Source: a virus
Direction: 5' to 3' (one strand)
Virus record (IMG/VR): IMGVR_UViG_3300037502_002960
Coordinates: 1-64,000 of that record
DNA: 64,000 bases
A program made the translations under genes and the position numbers. The number at the start of each line of letters is the position of its first letter. Position 1 is the stretch's first letter. Shown piece after piece: positions 10,201 through 19,436 of this stretch. The notes under the pieces were generated by a model. It was not told the origin of the DNA. It worked only from the letters and a program-made list of their open reading frames with translations, and made no database searches.

Positions 10201-13200
10201 TAGCGGTTAAATCACCTAGAACTTTTTCAACATCATAATTCATTGCCAATTCTAACTCTTCTTCGCCAACAGTTCTTATGTTTTCTTTTACATCGTCTAC
10301 TCCAACATTTAGGTCTTCTAGTTCTCCTCCTAAATCTTGAATAAATGTTATCTCACCATCTCTCATAAAGGCTAACTTTAGATTGCCTGCGTCTGTCTTT
10401 ACAACCTCTATTTTACCATTTACTTTTTCTAACTGTTCTTCCATGGCTGTCAATAGGGGATTTTCTGAGCCATCAGCCATAACTAGCTTGAAATTACCAG
10501 CTTCGTCTTGGACAAATTTCAAATCCTCATCTATTCTTGCTAGCTGATTTTTAAGAGTGTTAAAATAAACCATCTCGTCTTCGGTGTTTCCACTTTCAAT
10601 AAAAGTATTAAGCTTGGTGTTTAAATCTTCAACAGACGATTTAAGCTCATCAGTCTTTTCTTTACTTTTGTCTTTTGCTTCATTGTTTTTCTCAATTTCT
10701 TCCGTGTTTATTTTAATTTCATCAGTATCAGCATTTATACTTAATTCAATATCGTATTCTTCTGCTAGCGCTTCAATTTGATTAAATTGCTTTCTAGCAT
10801 CTTCTGTTAACTTGCCTTCTTCGTCAAACTGTGGTGACCAAGATTCCATCAAGGTAAACATTTCTCTTAACCCACTAATGTTGTCCTCTACATAATCATC
10901 TGTTACACCAAAGAATACAGCTAGTTCTCTTACAGAGTCTTGCCAAGCTGTTGTATTTTCTTTATTTAACTGTCTTAATGCAACCAACATTTCTAGGTGT
11001 TCTTTTATGTTTTTAGTTTCTTCTGAATTAAATCCAAATAAAGCTTCGCTTACTTCTATAGCTTGAACGGTCTTTTCGATATAGTCGTCTAAGCTTTCGT
11101 TTAGTTCACCATCTACTTCTTTGGCTAACATGTCGGCTCTAAGAGCTTGGTTACCCATCTCATTAGTTAGGTTTACAGCCAACCTTTCGGCTTCGCCACT
11201 TGTAAATCCAAGTTTCTCTAAGTCTCCAGTTAAATCATCAAAACTTCCGATACTGTTTTCGGAAACCATATTAGTAACTTCTAATAAGCCGTCCATAGAC
11301 TTTGTAATTCTGTCTATGTTTTCTTGTTCATCGTCACCGTCAAATTCAAAGAAGCTGTCTGGTAAGTTGTTATAAACAGATGTCAATGTATCATTAAATT
11401 TCTTTAAATCTTCATCATCTGTAATTTTATCAGTGTATTCTCTCGTTTTTTCAGATAAATGTTTACCAAATTCTTCCCCAGTGGTTACTAATCTGGCTAC
11501 AGCACTATTGAAAGCTTCTTCTCTTTCCTCTACTGTCAAATCTTCGTTTCTTGCTATTTCCCTAAGTATTCCACTATTACTAGAAATTAAAGTTTCCACA
11601 GCATTTACACTATTTGCAGACATTTGACCTAGGTGACCACTAGCTTCTAATGAAGATAAGGTTACACTTCTTGCCAAATCAGCAGAATCTTGTAAAAGAG
11701 ATTCAAGTTCTTGTTGAGCAACAATAGCCTCAATTGTACGTTTTTGGACACCTTCGCCAGTATCCCAAGTTACCTCTTGGGTGTAACCATAGCTACCAGT
11801 TACATTAATTGTTTCTGTCTGTCCGTCCATCTCTTTTAATCTGTCAATAGTGTTGTAAAGCTCATCTATTTTACTAACACTGTTCTCAATATTGTCGTAT
11901 AATTCTTTAACATCTTGTTCATATTGTTCTAGTGTTAGATTTGCGTATGCCTCAGATAACTCTTCCGCATATTTTACATTATCTTTCAATGCGCTGGCTT
12001 CTCTTAAATGGGCTTGACCCTTTTCGTCAACGAATTTTACCATATTAGGCATTCTGTCCGCTAGCTCATTGTTTATTTCAAGATATTCTTCGTACTCATC
12101 CGTACCTTCTTGAATTAAACCACGCTGAACTCTACCGTTTAAAGTGTTGTACTTGTCAACCAGAGAATCTAGTCCGCCCTCAGTATTTCTATAGCTGTCA
12201 ACAAGCTTATCGTTAGACTCTTTTACTTTTCTCTGTATTTCTCTTTGTTCTTCGAGCTTACCAACAAAAAACTCTACAGCTTTACCGACAGCAAAGAATG
12301 TGGCGCTTAAAGCCAATGATGCTCCTAAGGAAACTAATCCTGCACCTAAACCTTTTAATAAACCTTTTGTTTTTGCTCCAGCCATTTGACCTAACGACAT
12401 TGTTACTTGGTCTACACTTGCTTTAGCTTTTTCCATACCTTTTAAATCTTTTGTGACATCTTTTAAAGACACTCTAAATCCTTTAAACGTACTAATAGCG
12501 TTAAATATTGATGTTCTCATAGATGTTGATGCCCCAGCGACCCCGCCTAAAAGACCTATAACTAGAGGTAAAACACCATTATTTTCAACAAATTTTATAC
12601 CAACATTTCCTAGTGTTGTCAAACCATCAATAATTAAGTTTAAACTACTACTTAACACCGCATCACCGATAGCTAAAGAGAACTCAGTAAAAATGTTTTT
12701 AAGTTTGTTTATTTTTGCTTCAAATGACTCCATGTAGGCTTCGTTTTCTCTAATAGCAGAACCTTGAGATGTTAGAGCGCTTGATGTAGCCTCTGTAGCA
12801 ATATGCCAGTTGTTCATTAATGCTAAGAATCTTGATAGTTGGTATCTACCAGCCGCCTTTACACCAATATTTTGCTTTTCAGCATCAGTAAGTGTATGCC
12901 AAGTTTCACCAAGGTCTTCCAAAATATCTTGGGCTTCTCTAGCTTCACCTGCACTATCTTTTACAGCAACACCAACATTATTTAATGCACTTTCTGCACC
13001 TTCCATTGTTGTCAATCTTGAATAGATTGTCTTTAAAGAGTTACCCAGAACTTCACCTGTTTCACCAGTTAATGTTGAAATAGCTGTAATATGCCCTAAA
13101 CTTTCTTCCATTTCTACACCAAAAGTTTTTGCTACTGATGCAGATTTTGACATACCTTTTGCTAACTGTTGCGTTGAAACGGCAAAGTTGTTGTCAACTT

Positions 13201-15487
13201 CGTTCATTGAGTCAACGATTCTTACAGATTCTTCTGCAGAAATGTTAAAGGCATTCATAGTTGAAATTAGCGCTTGACCAGAATCTTGTGCAGATAAATC
13301 AGATACGTTAGCCATTAATGTTGCAGTATTTGTAATTGCTAACAATTGTGATTCATTAAAGTCTCCAAAAGTACGAGCAAAATCATTCATTGTTTGCATT
13401 ACATCATGAACATTATTACCTAGCTCTTTAGATAGCTCCATAGTACTAGTAAAGATGTTATCTGGGTCTAAATCCTCAGATAAAACACGTCTAAGCTCTG
13501 TCATAGCTTTATCTACTTTAAGAATTTCTCTTGTCATATTTCTTACAGAACGTAATGTACCATAGAATAGTGTCATTGCACTCATCCAGACAGGCACACG
13601 AGCCATAGCAATTTTGAGCTGTTCCATAACGCCTAAGTTTCTATTTACGTTATGTTCAATGGCTGAACCAGATTGAGCTAATTTTTTAGCATTTCTGTCT
13701 AATTGCAGGTTATATGTTTCAATTTCTTTTCCTTTACCAGCCATCTTAACACCAATTTTATCAATCGTTCTACCAAACTTATCTTGTTCAGTAGTTAAGC
13801 TGATTGTTTCTACTTTACCTTTGTAAAGTTGACCGATGTATTTTTTAAGCGTGTCAACATCTTTAGCATTAACAGCATTAGAGATATTATTATATTTATA
13901 AATATCTAAGGCGGTTGCCTGTGTTTTTTTACCAGATAAATCTATTAGGATTTTTTCGTTCTCTATTCTTTTTCTCATTTCAGAGTTATACTTTTGTGTT
14001 TGTAGTCGTAATCTTTCTAATAATGCTCTAGCTGAATTTCCGCCATCTTTATTTGCTTGACCAACAACTACTTTTATTTGTTTTTCTAGCTCTAATCTTT
14101 CTTGTGCTGATGAACTGTAAACTCTAGTATACCTATCAAGCTCTTTTAAAAGCTGATTTTCAAGTTTCATTGACTGAACTCTGTTTGTTCTAAAGTCAGT
14201 TCTTTTTACTATAGCCTGTAATTGCTCTTCAACTTTAAGGTAATCTCTACCAGTTTTAGCATTATTCGCCATTGCTCTAGCTTGCTCAAGTAATCTTTTA
14301 GTTTTACCATCATCAGCATAAGAATTTTTTTCTAGAGAATTAATTCTTTTGAAGATATCCAATCTTCTCTTTTTTTCACTAATGACTTCTTTTTCAGATT
14401 TTACGTAATCATTATTACTGTTTACAATTTTATCTATTTCATTTCGATACTTTTTAACATTGGCTGTATCACTAGACTTTATTGCATTTTTAAGATTTTC
14501 TAAATCTTGTATACTGGCTTTAATAGAGCTGTCATAACTTTTGTCACCAGTTAAATCCGATTGCATTTTTCTCTGGCTTTTTGTTATTGATAATATTAAC
14601 TTCTCTCTATCAATATAATCATTATTTGTTTTTGAGATTTGAGATTGTAAAATATTTTCCTCTTTAATCTGTAATCTAAGACCCTCTACAGCCTTTTGAG
14701 TAATAGTCCCAGAGTTAACTTTTTTCTCAAGTTCTTCATATTGTTTTAATAGATTACTTTTACCTAATCCATCATCCATTTTGTCGATGTCTGAGTACAT
14801 TTTTCTTAAGGCTGTACCAGCTCTGTCAACATTTTTTTCTAAAGTATTAATTGTCTGTTGATTGATAGGTGAAAAACTATTCTTTTCAGAATCCCACTCA
14901 TATCTAATTTTTTGTACAACACCGTTTGCTTGTTGCAATTGTGCAACGAAACCTTGTAGATTTCCTTCTGCATCTTTAAACTCATGTGTACTAAACAATC
15001 CTTTACCAAATGTTTCATTCATAGCTGTTTTTACTTGGTTTATACCTTGAACCATTTTACCAGCATCAAAACCAGCAAACATACCTGTTTTACTACCTGT
15101 TTTGCCAGCACCAGACAAAGTTTTGTTCATTTTTTCTACTTGCGTACCATACTTTTTATTAAAGTCACCTACAGTCTTATAAATATCTTGTAGTTGTTTT
15201 TTAATATTACTTGCCGAACCAGCTACATCAATATCTACTTTAATTTTAAGCGGTTTAAAAGTTTTAGATGACTCCATTTTTGTCTTTAAAGCTCTTACTT
15301 CTCTATTTAGTTTAGATATAGTTGCATCTAACTCTACAGCAAGCTTTAAAGGGTTTTTTTCTAATGATGTTGACATCTCTTTAATTTGCTTTTTAATCTT
15401 TGGTAAGCTACCTTTTTTATCCAATTCTGCTCTAAGTTTCACAACCTCAGATTTCAAAAGCATACTTAAATCATTGTTACCTGCCAA
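7265..15487 (-). CDS. Tape measure protein with TP901 core and C-terminal LysM
   Basis: This is the longest gene in the window, about 2740 residues. A GTG at 15496 is possible, but GAGGGG is correctly spaced for the in-frame TTG at 15487. The N-terminal 600 residues are helical and Lys/Glu-rich coiled coil. The TP901-type tape-measure core (V-W-M-S-A-M-T-L-F-Y-G through the T-G-E-T-G-E region) lies near residues 630-880. Hydrophobic segments near residues 970 and 1050 are the usual membrane-active part. Long coiled coils follow, a Ser/Gly-rich linker, and a LysM domain near residues 2590-2640 (I-K-K-G-D-T-M-W-D-L-A...L-L-I-P). Tape measure length sets tail length, at roughly 1.5 angstroms per residue, so a tail around 400 nm is expected. 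LysM suggests peptidoglycan contact during DNA entry. Confidence 0.95.
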   Translation of the reverse strand: MAGNNDLSMLLKSEVVKLRAELDKKGSLPKIKKQIKEMSTSLEKNPLKLAVELDATISKLNREVRALKTKMESSKTFKPLKIKVDIDVAGSASNIKKQLQDIYKTVGDFNKKYGTQVEKMNKTLSGAGKTGSKTGMFAGFDAGKMVQGINQVKTAMNETFGKGLFSTHEFKDAEGNLQGFVAQLQQANGVVQKIRYEWDSEKNSFSPINQQTINTLEKNVDRAGTALRKMYSDIDKMDDGLGKSNLLKQYEELEKKVNSGTITQKAVEGLRLQIKEENILQSQISKTNNDYIDREKLILSITKSQRKMQSDLTGDKSYDSSIKASIQDLENLKNAIKSSDTANVKKYRNEIDKIVNSNNDYVKSEKEVISEKKRRLDIFKRINSLEKNSYADDGKTKRLLEQARAMANNAKTGRDYLKVEEQLQAIVKRTDFRTNRVQSMKLENQLLKELDRYTRVYSSSAQERLELEKQIKVVVGQANKDGGNSARALLERLRLQTQKYNSEMRKRIENEKILIDLSGKKTQATALDIYKYNNISNAVNAKDVDTLKKYIGQLYKGKVETISLTTEQDKFGRTIDKIGVKMAGKGKEIETYNLQLDRNAKKLAQSGSAIEHNVNRNLGVMEQLKIAMARVPVWMSAMTLFYGTLRSVRNMTREILKVDKAMTELRRVLSEDLDPDNIFTSTMELSKELGNNVHDVMQTMNDFARTFGDFNESQLLAITNTATLMANVSDLSAQDSGQALISTMNAFNISAEESVRIVDSMNEVDNNFAVSTQQLAKGMSKSASVAKTFGVEMEESLGHITAISTLTGETGEVLGNSLKTIYSRLTTMEGAESALNNVGVAVKDSAGEAREAQDILEDLGETWHTLTDAEKQNIGVKAAGRYQLSRFLALMNNWHIATEATSSALTSQGSAIRENEAYMESFEAKINKLKNIFTEFSLAIGDAVLSSSLNLIIDGLTTLGNVGIKFVENNGVLPLVIGLLGGVAGASTSMRTSIFNAISTFKGFRVSLKDVTKDLKGMEKAKASVDQVTMSLGQMAGAKTKGLLKGLGAGLVSLGASLALSATFFAVGKAVEFFVGKLEEQREIQRKVKESNDKLVDSYRNTEGGLDSLVDKYNTLNGRVQRGLIQEGTDEYEEYLEINNELADRMPNMVKFVDEKGQAHLREASALKDNVKYAEELSEAYANLTLEQYEQDVKELYDNIENSVSKIDELYNTIDRLKEMDGQTETINVTGSYGYTQEVTWDTGEGVQKRTIEAIVAQQELESLLQDSADLARSVTLSSLEASGHLGQMSANSVNAVETLISSNSGILREIARNEDLTVEEREEAFNSAVARLVTTGEEFGKHLSEKTREYTDKITDDEDLKKFNDTLTSVYNNLPDSFFEFDGDDEQENIDRITKSMDGLLEVTNMVSENSIGSFDDLTGDLEKLGFTSGEAERLAVNLTNEMGNQALRADMLAKEVDGELNESLDDYIEKTVQAIEVSEALFGFNSEETKNIKEHLEMLVALRQLNKENTTAWQDSVRELAVFFGVTDDYVEDNISGLREMFTLMESWSPQFDEEGKLTEDARKQFNQIEALAEEYDIELSINADTDEIKINTEEIEKNNEAKDKSKEKTDELKSSVEDLNTKLNTFIESGNTEDEMVYFNTLKNQLARIDEDLKFVQDEAGNFKLVMADGSENPLLTAMEEQLEKVNGKIEVVKTDAGNLKLAFMRDGEITFIQDLGGELEDLNVGVDDVKENIRTVGEEELELAMNYDVEKVLGDLTATKLSLEDLDRTFGQIEGKVSKLEEIGTALKDMFSNILDSVASLFSDSKGDIDELRESAINAQSAVNDLEDALKDIKNLASRIDRKGIDKLKDSVEKADDKVKDLKKSLEKLDVEKIVNFRDKFNDMADKSSKSFEDMKSGVSRNTNSMITKHKQQVNVIDKIRRSANDAKTAVINMNTSARNAMSTLDTYITKANRAISAGNRVPSTPSTGVFGGIRNFFMGRGIGQESGSVGALSGESGTSGSGGSGTSGTISQSVYVGGTNLDGDYQFSAYADELSDLFTYNKEERQASALNSNIGKIEARMNAMTEGTLKYRNALKQVVTEEQRLLAVQKKDLSNTKNRQKAIERQLSSLKNTSKHTKAQRDKYNDLMREYESNISKIQSLEKEVIDVTNSIKEKTTQMFEDWVAEITTNYEKIVTGIKDKTDDIEFEIEVAGLVDPDNIKKELSLLGERANSLRKEQATTKNMVSDLQKMYNDAVKKYGKSSKEAKNVEEKLRDAKESLEDITISVLNAEKNILDVRGSVADRGIEKLKSYYSQMQTMAQQAIDFERKELEKAHKSKMDKYDEEISKINAVYDEKLKKIDQEKNEEEFKEQLNEKNAKKADLTNKISILSRDTSLEGRKKLAEMQTELTNLNAEIVDMTKNRQDELFIQSINTQREEQIAKFETEKAFEEASYNSKLEKLEQESIAVNAFYEKMINDEQRWSEMRNQFIQGNFSTLNGELETMNQRLEEMANGNFNSIGENFANLSSEIKKEFENMFNLDVKNLTFELEGILKNIRDAEEVKYKAYTGSGSTASKPSQTTAKSSTGSSGSSSSSKPKPAPSPRYHTIKKGDTMWDLANKYYGNSLQWKKIAEANSKIDPRRLQVGKKLLIPFRSGGYTGEWAGDDGRIAMLHKKELVLNENQTKNILDTAKIMDKVKNILPKVSTSNHMDKLQTAGSISTVTYGDIIVNVHGADKKSEKNIAREILKEVKKSGR

Positions 15488-15528
15488 ATAAATCACCCCT
15501 CATATACTAGTTTCTTGACACTAAAAAT

Positions 15529-15560
15529 AAAACAGCCAAGAAACTATGCTTGGCTGTTTT
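15529..15560 (-). terminator. Intrinsic terminator between recombinase and tape measure genes
   Basis: A perfect 12-bp stem (AAAACAGCCAAG with its complement) with an 8-nt loop overlaps the recombinase stop codon. On the minus strand it is followed by GTTTTATTTTT. It should reduce read-through into the tape measure gene, so that gene may have its own promoter or need antitermination. Confidence 0.82.
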
Positions 15561-16549
15561 TAAAATAAATCGTCTAAATCATCGTCATTATCTCTTACAA
15601 TATAAATTTCTGTTGTTGTAGAACTTTCATGTCCTAATAAAGCCTGTACAGCCTTAATGTCTTTACCTTCTTCAACAACACTATTAGTTGCTCTACTACT
15701 TCTGAATAAGTGGGGATGAACTGGTCTTCCACCTAGAATTTCGCTAAACTGTTTGCACCACAAGTTAAACGCATTTGCTGAAACTTGCTTGTATCCATCA
15801 CTCATTTTTCTTGCAAAAACAAAGTCACATTCATCTTTCACACCAGAATTTTCTCTATATTCTAACCATCTTTTTATTGCCTTCATTGCTTTTTCGTCAA
15901 AGGCAAACTTTCTTTCTTTACCTTGTGCTCCCCTACCCTTGGCTCTGATTTTATGTGTTATATAAAAATTCTTATCTTTACCGTTCTTGTCTTTAGCTTT
16001 TTCATAATGAATAACTTCTTTTAATAATTGCCTAGATTCTTCTCTCCGACAACCTGTGCTATAAACAAACCTAATCCACGCTACCTTTTGCCATTCGCCC
16101 ATTTTTTCTAACTCAGAGACCAATGTTTCTATCTCTTTTGTTGATAAAGGTTGTTTTTCTTTGACAGCGTTTTTTGCCACGTTAGGGATAGCCTTTGTAA
16201 AAATATTCCTAAAAGTAGGGTGTTCATCATTATAATAAACTTCAATAAAACCACATAAACTTGATACAGCAGAACGCTTAAACTTAATCGCACTAGAGCT
16301 TAATCCTTTTTTAATCAAAAAATTCTGATATTTTAAAGCATCTCTAGGTTTTAAATCTGTTATATCTTTGTTCTTAGCATTATCATGAACCCACTTTGCA
16401 AAAATCTTTAAACCAGATTCATATTGTTTTAGTGTCTGTTTAGATAGGTGCTCTTGTGATAGGAATTCTTCGATTAATTCTTTGTTGTATTCATTTACAC
16501 TATTTTCCCAAAATTCTTGTGTTACCTCTTCTATTTTTTTAAATCCCAT
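15560..16549 (-). CDS. Tyrosine recombinase/integrase inside the tail operon
   Basis: The 329-residue protein has an N-terminal SAM-like arm-binding domain (about residues 15-110) and a catalytic domain with the complete active site: R168/R169 in S-T-G-C-R-R-E-E, a lysine in the K-G-R-G beta hairpin, H280-x-x-R283, H307 in L-L-G-H-E-S-S, and Y316. It therefore looks catalytically competent. It is transcribed with late genes, between tail chaperones and the tape measure gene, far from any visible attachment site. SPbeta places a comparable gene (YomM) in the same region while integrating with a serine recombinase. By analogy it may not be the prophage integrase; dimer resolution or another late DNA step is possible. 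Confidence 0.9.
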   Translation of the reverse strand: MGFKKIEEVTQEFWENSVNEYNKELIEEFLSQEHLSKQTLKQYESGLKIFAKWVHDNAKNKDITDLKPRDALKYQNFLIKKGLSSSAIKFKRSAVSSLCGFIEVYYNDEHPTFRNIFTKAIPNVAKNAVKEKQPLSTKEIETLVSELEKMGEWQKVAWIRFVYSTGCRREESRQLLKEVIHYEKAKDKNGKDKNFYITHKIRAKGRGAQGKERKFAFDEKAMKAIKRWLEYRENSGVKDECDFVFARKMSDGYKQVSANAFNLWCKQFSEILGGRPVHPHLFRSSRATNSVVEEGKDIKAVQALLGHESSTTTEIYIVRDNDDDLDDLF

Positions 16550-16564
16550 TTTAACTCACCATCT

Positions 16565-17038
16565 TTATGATTTTTTCTCAAGTTCTAAACTTATTCCTTT
16601 TGGTGCAAACTTCATAAACTCATCCATGACTCTAGGGATATATTTTGTACCATCAAAATAAGTAAACCTATACACTTCTTTGCCGATTTTTCTTTCTAAT
16701 TTTTTAGAGTGCCAACCATAACTTATTAGAATTATGGCGTGACCTTTACTGCCACCTTTGAAAATAGATGGGTGATATGCTAAACTGTCATCATATTCAA
16801 GTCTTATACCGTAATATCTCTGGTCAATTCTGAAAGGTTTACCTAATTTAATTGATTTTTGAGCATCTCTTGTTCTAATATACTGTTTAGGCTGGTAACT
16901 ATTCATGTCTTGTCTCCAAAGTTTTACAGCTATATATTTTAATCTTCTAGCCTCTTGTTGTAAGGTTTTTAAAGCTTGGTCTTCACTCATACCAGTTAGC
17001 TGACTTTGTAAGCCTTGACTTAAATTATTCTTTGCCAT
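16565..17038 (-). CDS. Unknown tail-operon protein
   Basis: The 157-residue basic protein is not recognised. It has an amphipathic N-terminal helix (Q-L-T-G-M-S-E-D-Q-A-L-K), a positively charged middle and several aromatic beta strands (Q-R-Y-Y-G-I-R-L-E-Y, I-I-L-I-S-Y-G-W-H). Its ATG overlaps the end of the upstream gene by 14 nt, so the two are probably translationally coupled. Position just before the recombinase and tape measure genes fits a tail-completion or second chaperone-like role, but nothing in the sequence proves that. Confidence 0.7.
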   Translation of the reverse strand: MAKNNLSQGLQSQLTGMSEDQALKTLQQEARRLKYIAVKLWRQDMNSYQPKQYIRTRDAQKSIKLGKPFRIDQRYYGIRLEYDDSLAYHPSIFKGGSKGHAIILISYGWHSKKLERKIGKEVYRFTYFDGTKYIPRVMDEFMKFAPKGISLELEKKS

Positions 17039-17528
17039 CTTTGAACACTTCTAGTGCTTGAACATTATCAATTTTTGAAAGAATTTCATCTGACTCTTTT
17101 TCAGCCTCAGTGATATTTTCATTCATTCTATCAATTGATAATTTAAGCAATTCATAAATTTTAGTTACTTCATCTTCTGGCAATACAGAAATGATTTTAC
17201 CAAATAATCCTAAGTCAATTAAAACTGACATTGTGTCTAGTGCATCGTCAATATCTTCTGGAATGTCTAAATTAGTAAATTCTCTAATAATTAATAATGT
17301 AGAGTATGAAGTTGCTAAATCTAAAATTTCTGGTCTTGAACCTGCTTCATTAAAGAATTCGACCAAACTATCTAAAACATTGTGCTGTTTTGTTTGTCTA
17401 AAATGTTTGTCTACTTTAATTTTATATTCTTGACCGTTTACCTCAAGTTTATGTTCTTCTGTCTCGTTTAATTTCTTATTTTGCTTTTTTAACTCCGCTA
17501 AAGTTAAATTTTTCATTTTTTCTGCCAT
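17025..17528 (-). CDS. Putative tail assembly chaperone-like protein
   Basis: The 167-residue acidic, mostly helical protein (for example D-L-A-T-S-Y-S-T-L-L-I-I-R-E-F and V-L-P-E-D-E-V-T-K-I-Y-E-L-L) has the size, composition and gene position (between tail tube and tape measure) of siphophage tail assembly chaperones. A GGGGATAAT site precedes the ATG. No classical A/G-rich slippery heptamer is visible in the overlap with the next gene, so a lambda G/GT-type frameshift is not supported. Assignment rests on context. Confidence 0.6.
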   Translation of the reverse strand: MAEKMKNLTLAELKKQNKKLNETEEHKLEVNGQEYKIKVDKHFRQTKQHNVLDSLVEFFNEAGSRPEILDLATSYSTLLIIREFTNLDIPEDIDDALDTMSVLIDLGLFGKIISVLPEDEVTKIYELLKLSIDRMNENITEAEKESDEILSKIDNVQALEVFKDGKE

Positions 17529-17615
17529 TTTATTATCCCCTTTTCATCATTTTGCACAAATTTTTACACTATTTTATATTATTTTAGTGTAAAGTGCACA
17601 GTTTTTTACTAAAAA

Positions 17616-17649
17616 TTTTAGATAAAATTGTTCTTTTATTTATCTAAAA
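17616..17649. repeat. 11-bp inverted repeat in the tail-tube/chaperone intergenic gap
   Basis: Arms TTTTAGATAAA (17616-17626) and TTTATCTAAAA (17639-17649) form a hairpin in the 238-bp gap 17529-17766. The gap also holds the terminator at 17696-17720 and AT-rich DNA that may supply a promoter for the downstream operon, although no consensus promoter is clear. Confidence 0.5.
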
Positions 17650-17695
17650 TATAAGCTATAATATAATTGTAACCCATATTTTAAACAAAAAAATC

Positions 17696-17720
17696 GGGCA
17701 AACATATGTTATGTTTGCCC
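17696..17720 (-). terminator. Intrinsic terminator after the tail tube gene
   Basis: A perfect 10-bp stem (GGGCAAACAT and complement) with a 5-nt loop is followed on the minus strand by CGATTTTTTT. It lies 47 bp beyond the tail tube stop codon and should reduce transcription into the chaperone-tape measure part. Confidence 0.85.
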
Positions 17721-17766
17721 TTATAAAAAATCATACTTGTCCCTATGTATCTCCTTTTTTCTCTAA

Positions 17767-18522
17767 TTACATAGTGATGATATCGTATAATTTGTTTGTA
17801 GTTGGGTCAACCAACACATCTAAGTTAAAATCAAATACAGAAACGTTTTCTACGTCCATTGTAAGTGAGAATGCAGATTGTAATTTAGCTTGTGGAATAA
17901 CAAACTGCATCTTGCGTAATTGACCATATTGGTCTTTACCTAATGTATCACCAACAACACGATATGTAGCAGGGAATGCGCTCGCTGAGAAAGTAATCTT
18001 AGAAGCATTTTCATCCATTAATTGATACTCATAGAAAGCCATTACTGTGTCACCAGCTACAGCGCCTGCTGTAATATCAACTTCACCACCAAGGTTTGCG
18101 CCCACAGTAACCTCAACCGCAGGGTCGATTACACCGTTTTTAACTAACATTACATTGATATTTTCTGCTGTTGCCTCCGCTAAAGTAATTGTATAACCGT
18201 TTGTTGCATCGCCTGCAACAGTAAGTGTTTCACGACCTACAACTGTAATACCTGCTGAACCATCTTGAACTGCGTTACCACTTAACATAGCAAGTGAAAC
18301 GTCAGAAAGTAAAGCGTCTTGCATAGTTAATGTCGCTCTACGACCATAATCCCAAGACATAAGCCTTGCTCCACCTTGACCGCCTGTTGCCTCAGCGCTC
18401 TCTGATTCATTTTCGATTGTTGACACTTTTAATGTATCAAAAAATAGTTGTGGTTTTCCTGTACTTACGTCAAAGAAGATAACATTTGCTACCTCTTTTA
18501 AACCATATCTTTTATTTGCCAT
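17767..18522 (-). CDS. Major tail tube protein
   Basis: The 251-residue protein has AGGAGG upstream of its ATG and is followed by a strong terminator, as expected for an abundant structural protein. Its N-terminal (Y-G-L-K-E-V-A-N-V-I-F-F-D) and W-D-Y-G-R-R-A-T-L-T-M-Q-D-A-L segments resemble phage tail tube or major tail proteins. The Ala/Gly/Val/Thr-rich middle (residues 95-160) looks like an inserted surface domain. Its GC content is slightly higher than its neighbours', as seen for highly expressed genes here. Position between connector genes and the tape measure gene supports the call. Confidence 0.8.
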   Translation of the reverse strand: MANKRYGLKEVANVIFFDVSTGKPQLFFDTLKVSTIENESESAEATGGQGGARLMSWDYGRRATLTMQDALLSDVSLAMLSGNAVQDGSAGITVVGRETLTVAGDATNGYTITLAEATAENINVMLVKNGVIDPAVEVTVGANLGGEVDITAGAVAGDTVMAFYEYQLMDENASKITFSASAFPATYRVVGDTLGKDQYGQLRKMQFVIPQAKLQSAFSLTMDVENVSVFDFNLDVLVDPTTNKLYDIITM

Positions 18523-18570
18523 TTTTTAAATTCCTCCTGTTTATATTAAAAAATTATATGATAAAGCAGA

Positions 18571-19434
18571 TTATCCTCTGCTAGACCAGTGAGTTAATTC
18601 GACATCTTTTGCTCCTGCCATCATAGCTTTTATACTAATATCATAACCATCAATCATCTCTAACCTATTATATTCGTCATAGATTTGATAGATTGTGAAA
18701 TTCCACACATTAAGTTTGTTCATCGTATTACTTTTTGTGGTAACCGAGCTTACAATGTCAGAAAAGTCTTTGTCATCTTTTTCATCTTCATTTTGCATTT
18801 TCTTTCTATCTTGAACTTTTTTGTTCATATCCTTCATGTGTTGCTGTAACTTTTTAACTTCTTCGTCTTCTGATTCTACCTCTTTTTCATCTTCATAAGA
18901 TGGGGAATCTATGTAGTTTTGTAGTTTTACAATTTTTACAATATTATCAAAATTGTCTCTATTTATAACAATAATATCTTCTTCTTTTGCAGATTCTAAT
19001 TTTTCTTCGTTGTAATCAAAAAACTCTATACCGTTTTTATCTACTTTTCTCTCAATTATTCCTAGAGAATCAAAGTTAACGGCTATTGTTTTTTTGTCAA
19101 TAAAGAATAAATCCTCTGTTTGTAAAATAATAGACAAAGAGTTTAATAAATCGTATTTCATCATTTCTCCACCGAATGTCGTATAAAAGTCAAATAATTT
19201 TAAATCATCATAATTGTCTAAAATTATTTTCTTTTTATCTTCATCGAAAACAGAATCAAGTAAATCATCAAAAGACAAGGATAAAAGCTGAACACTAGAC
19301 ATATACTTTGTATAACCTATAGACTCTATTTCACCAAGTGTTAAAGGTTTGATATTTATATTGTCTACTTTCATTAATGAACCCTTTAAAAGAGACATTT
19401 TTAAATCTATAACCTTCATTTCTTTAAAATCCAT
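18571..19434 (-). CDS. Unknown protein between connectors and tail tube
   Basis: The 287-residue protein is acidic with a Lys/Glu-rich coiled coil at about residues 175-225 (E-V-E-S-E-D-E-E-V-K-K-L). It ends with the segment Y-D-I-S-I-K-A-M-M-A-G-A-K followed by H-W-S-S. I have the impression that such an ending recurs in phage proteins near tail genes, but I cannot name the family with certainty. It overlaps the TAATCATGG junction with the upstream gene, so the two are coupled. A chaperone or scaffold role in head-tail joining is possible. Confidence 0.65.
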   Translation of the reverse strand: MDFKEMKVIDLKMSLLKGSLMKVDNINIKPLTLGEIESIGYTKYMSSVQLLSLSFDDLLDSVFDEDKKKIILDNYDDLKLFDFYTTFGGEMMKYDLLNSLSIILQTEDLFFIDKKTIAVNFDSLGIIERKVDKNGIEFFDYNEEKLESAKEEDIIVINRDNFDNIVKIVKLQNYIDSPSYEDEKEVESEDEEVKKLQQHMKDMNKKVQDRKKMQNEDEKDDKDFSDIVSSVTTKSNTMNKLNVWNFTIYQIYDEYNRLEMIDGYDISIKAMMAGAKDVELTHWSSRG

Positions 19435-19436
19435 GA

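Noticed and set aside
7265-15496. Many plus-strand open frames opposite the tape measure gene
   Set aside because: They are low-complexity antisense frames rich in Ser/Phe/Leu caused by the coiled-coil codons on the minus strand.
17025-17038. Programmed -1 frameshift between tail chaperone genes
   Set aside because: The 14-nt overlap has no slippery heptamer and the downstream gene has its own ATG.
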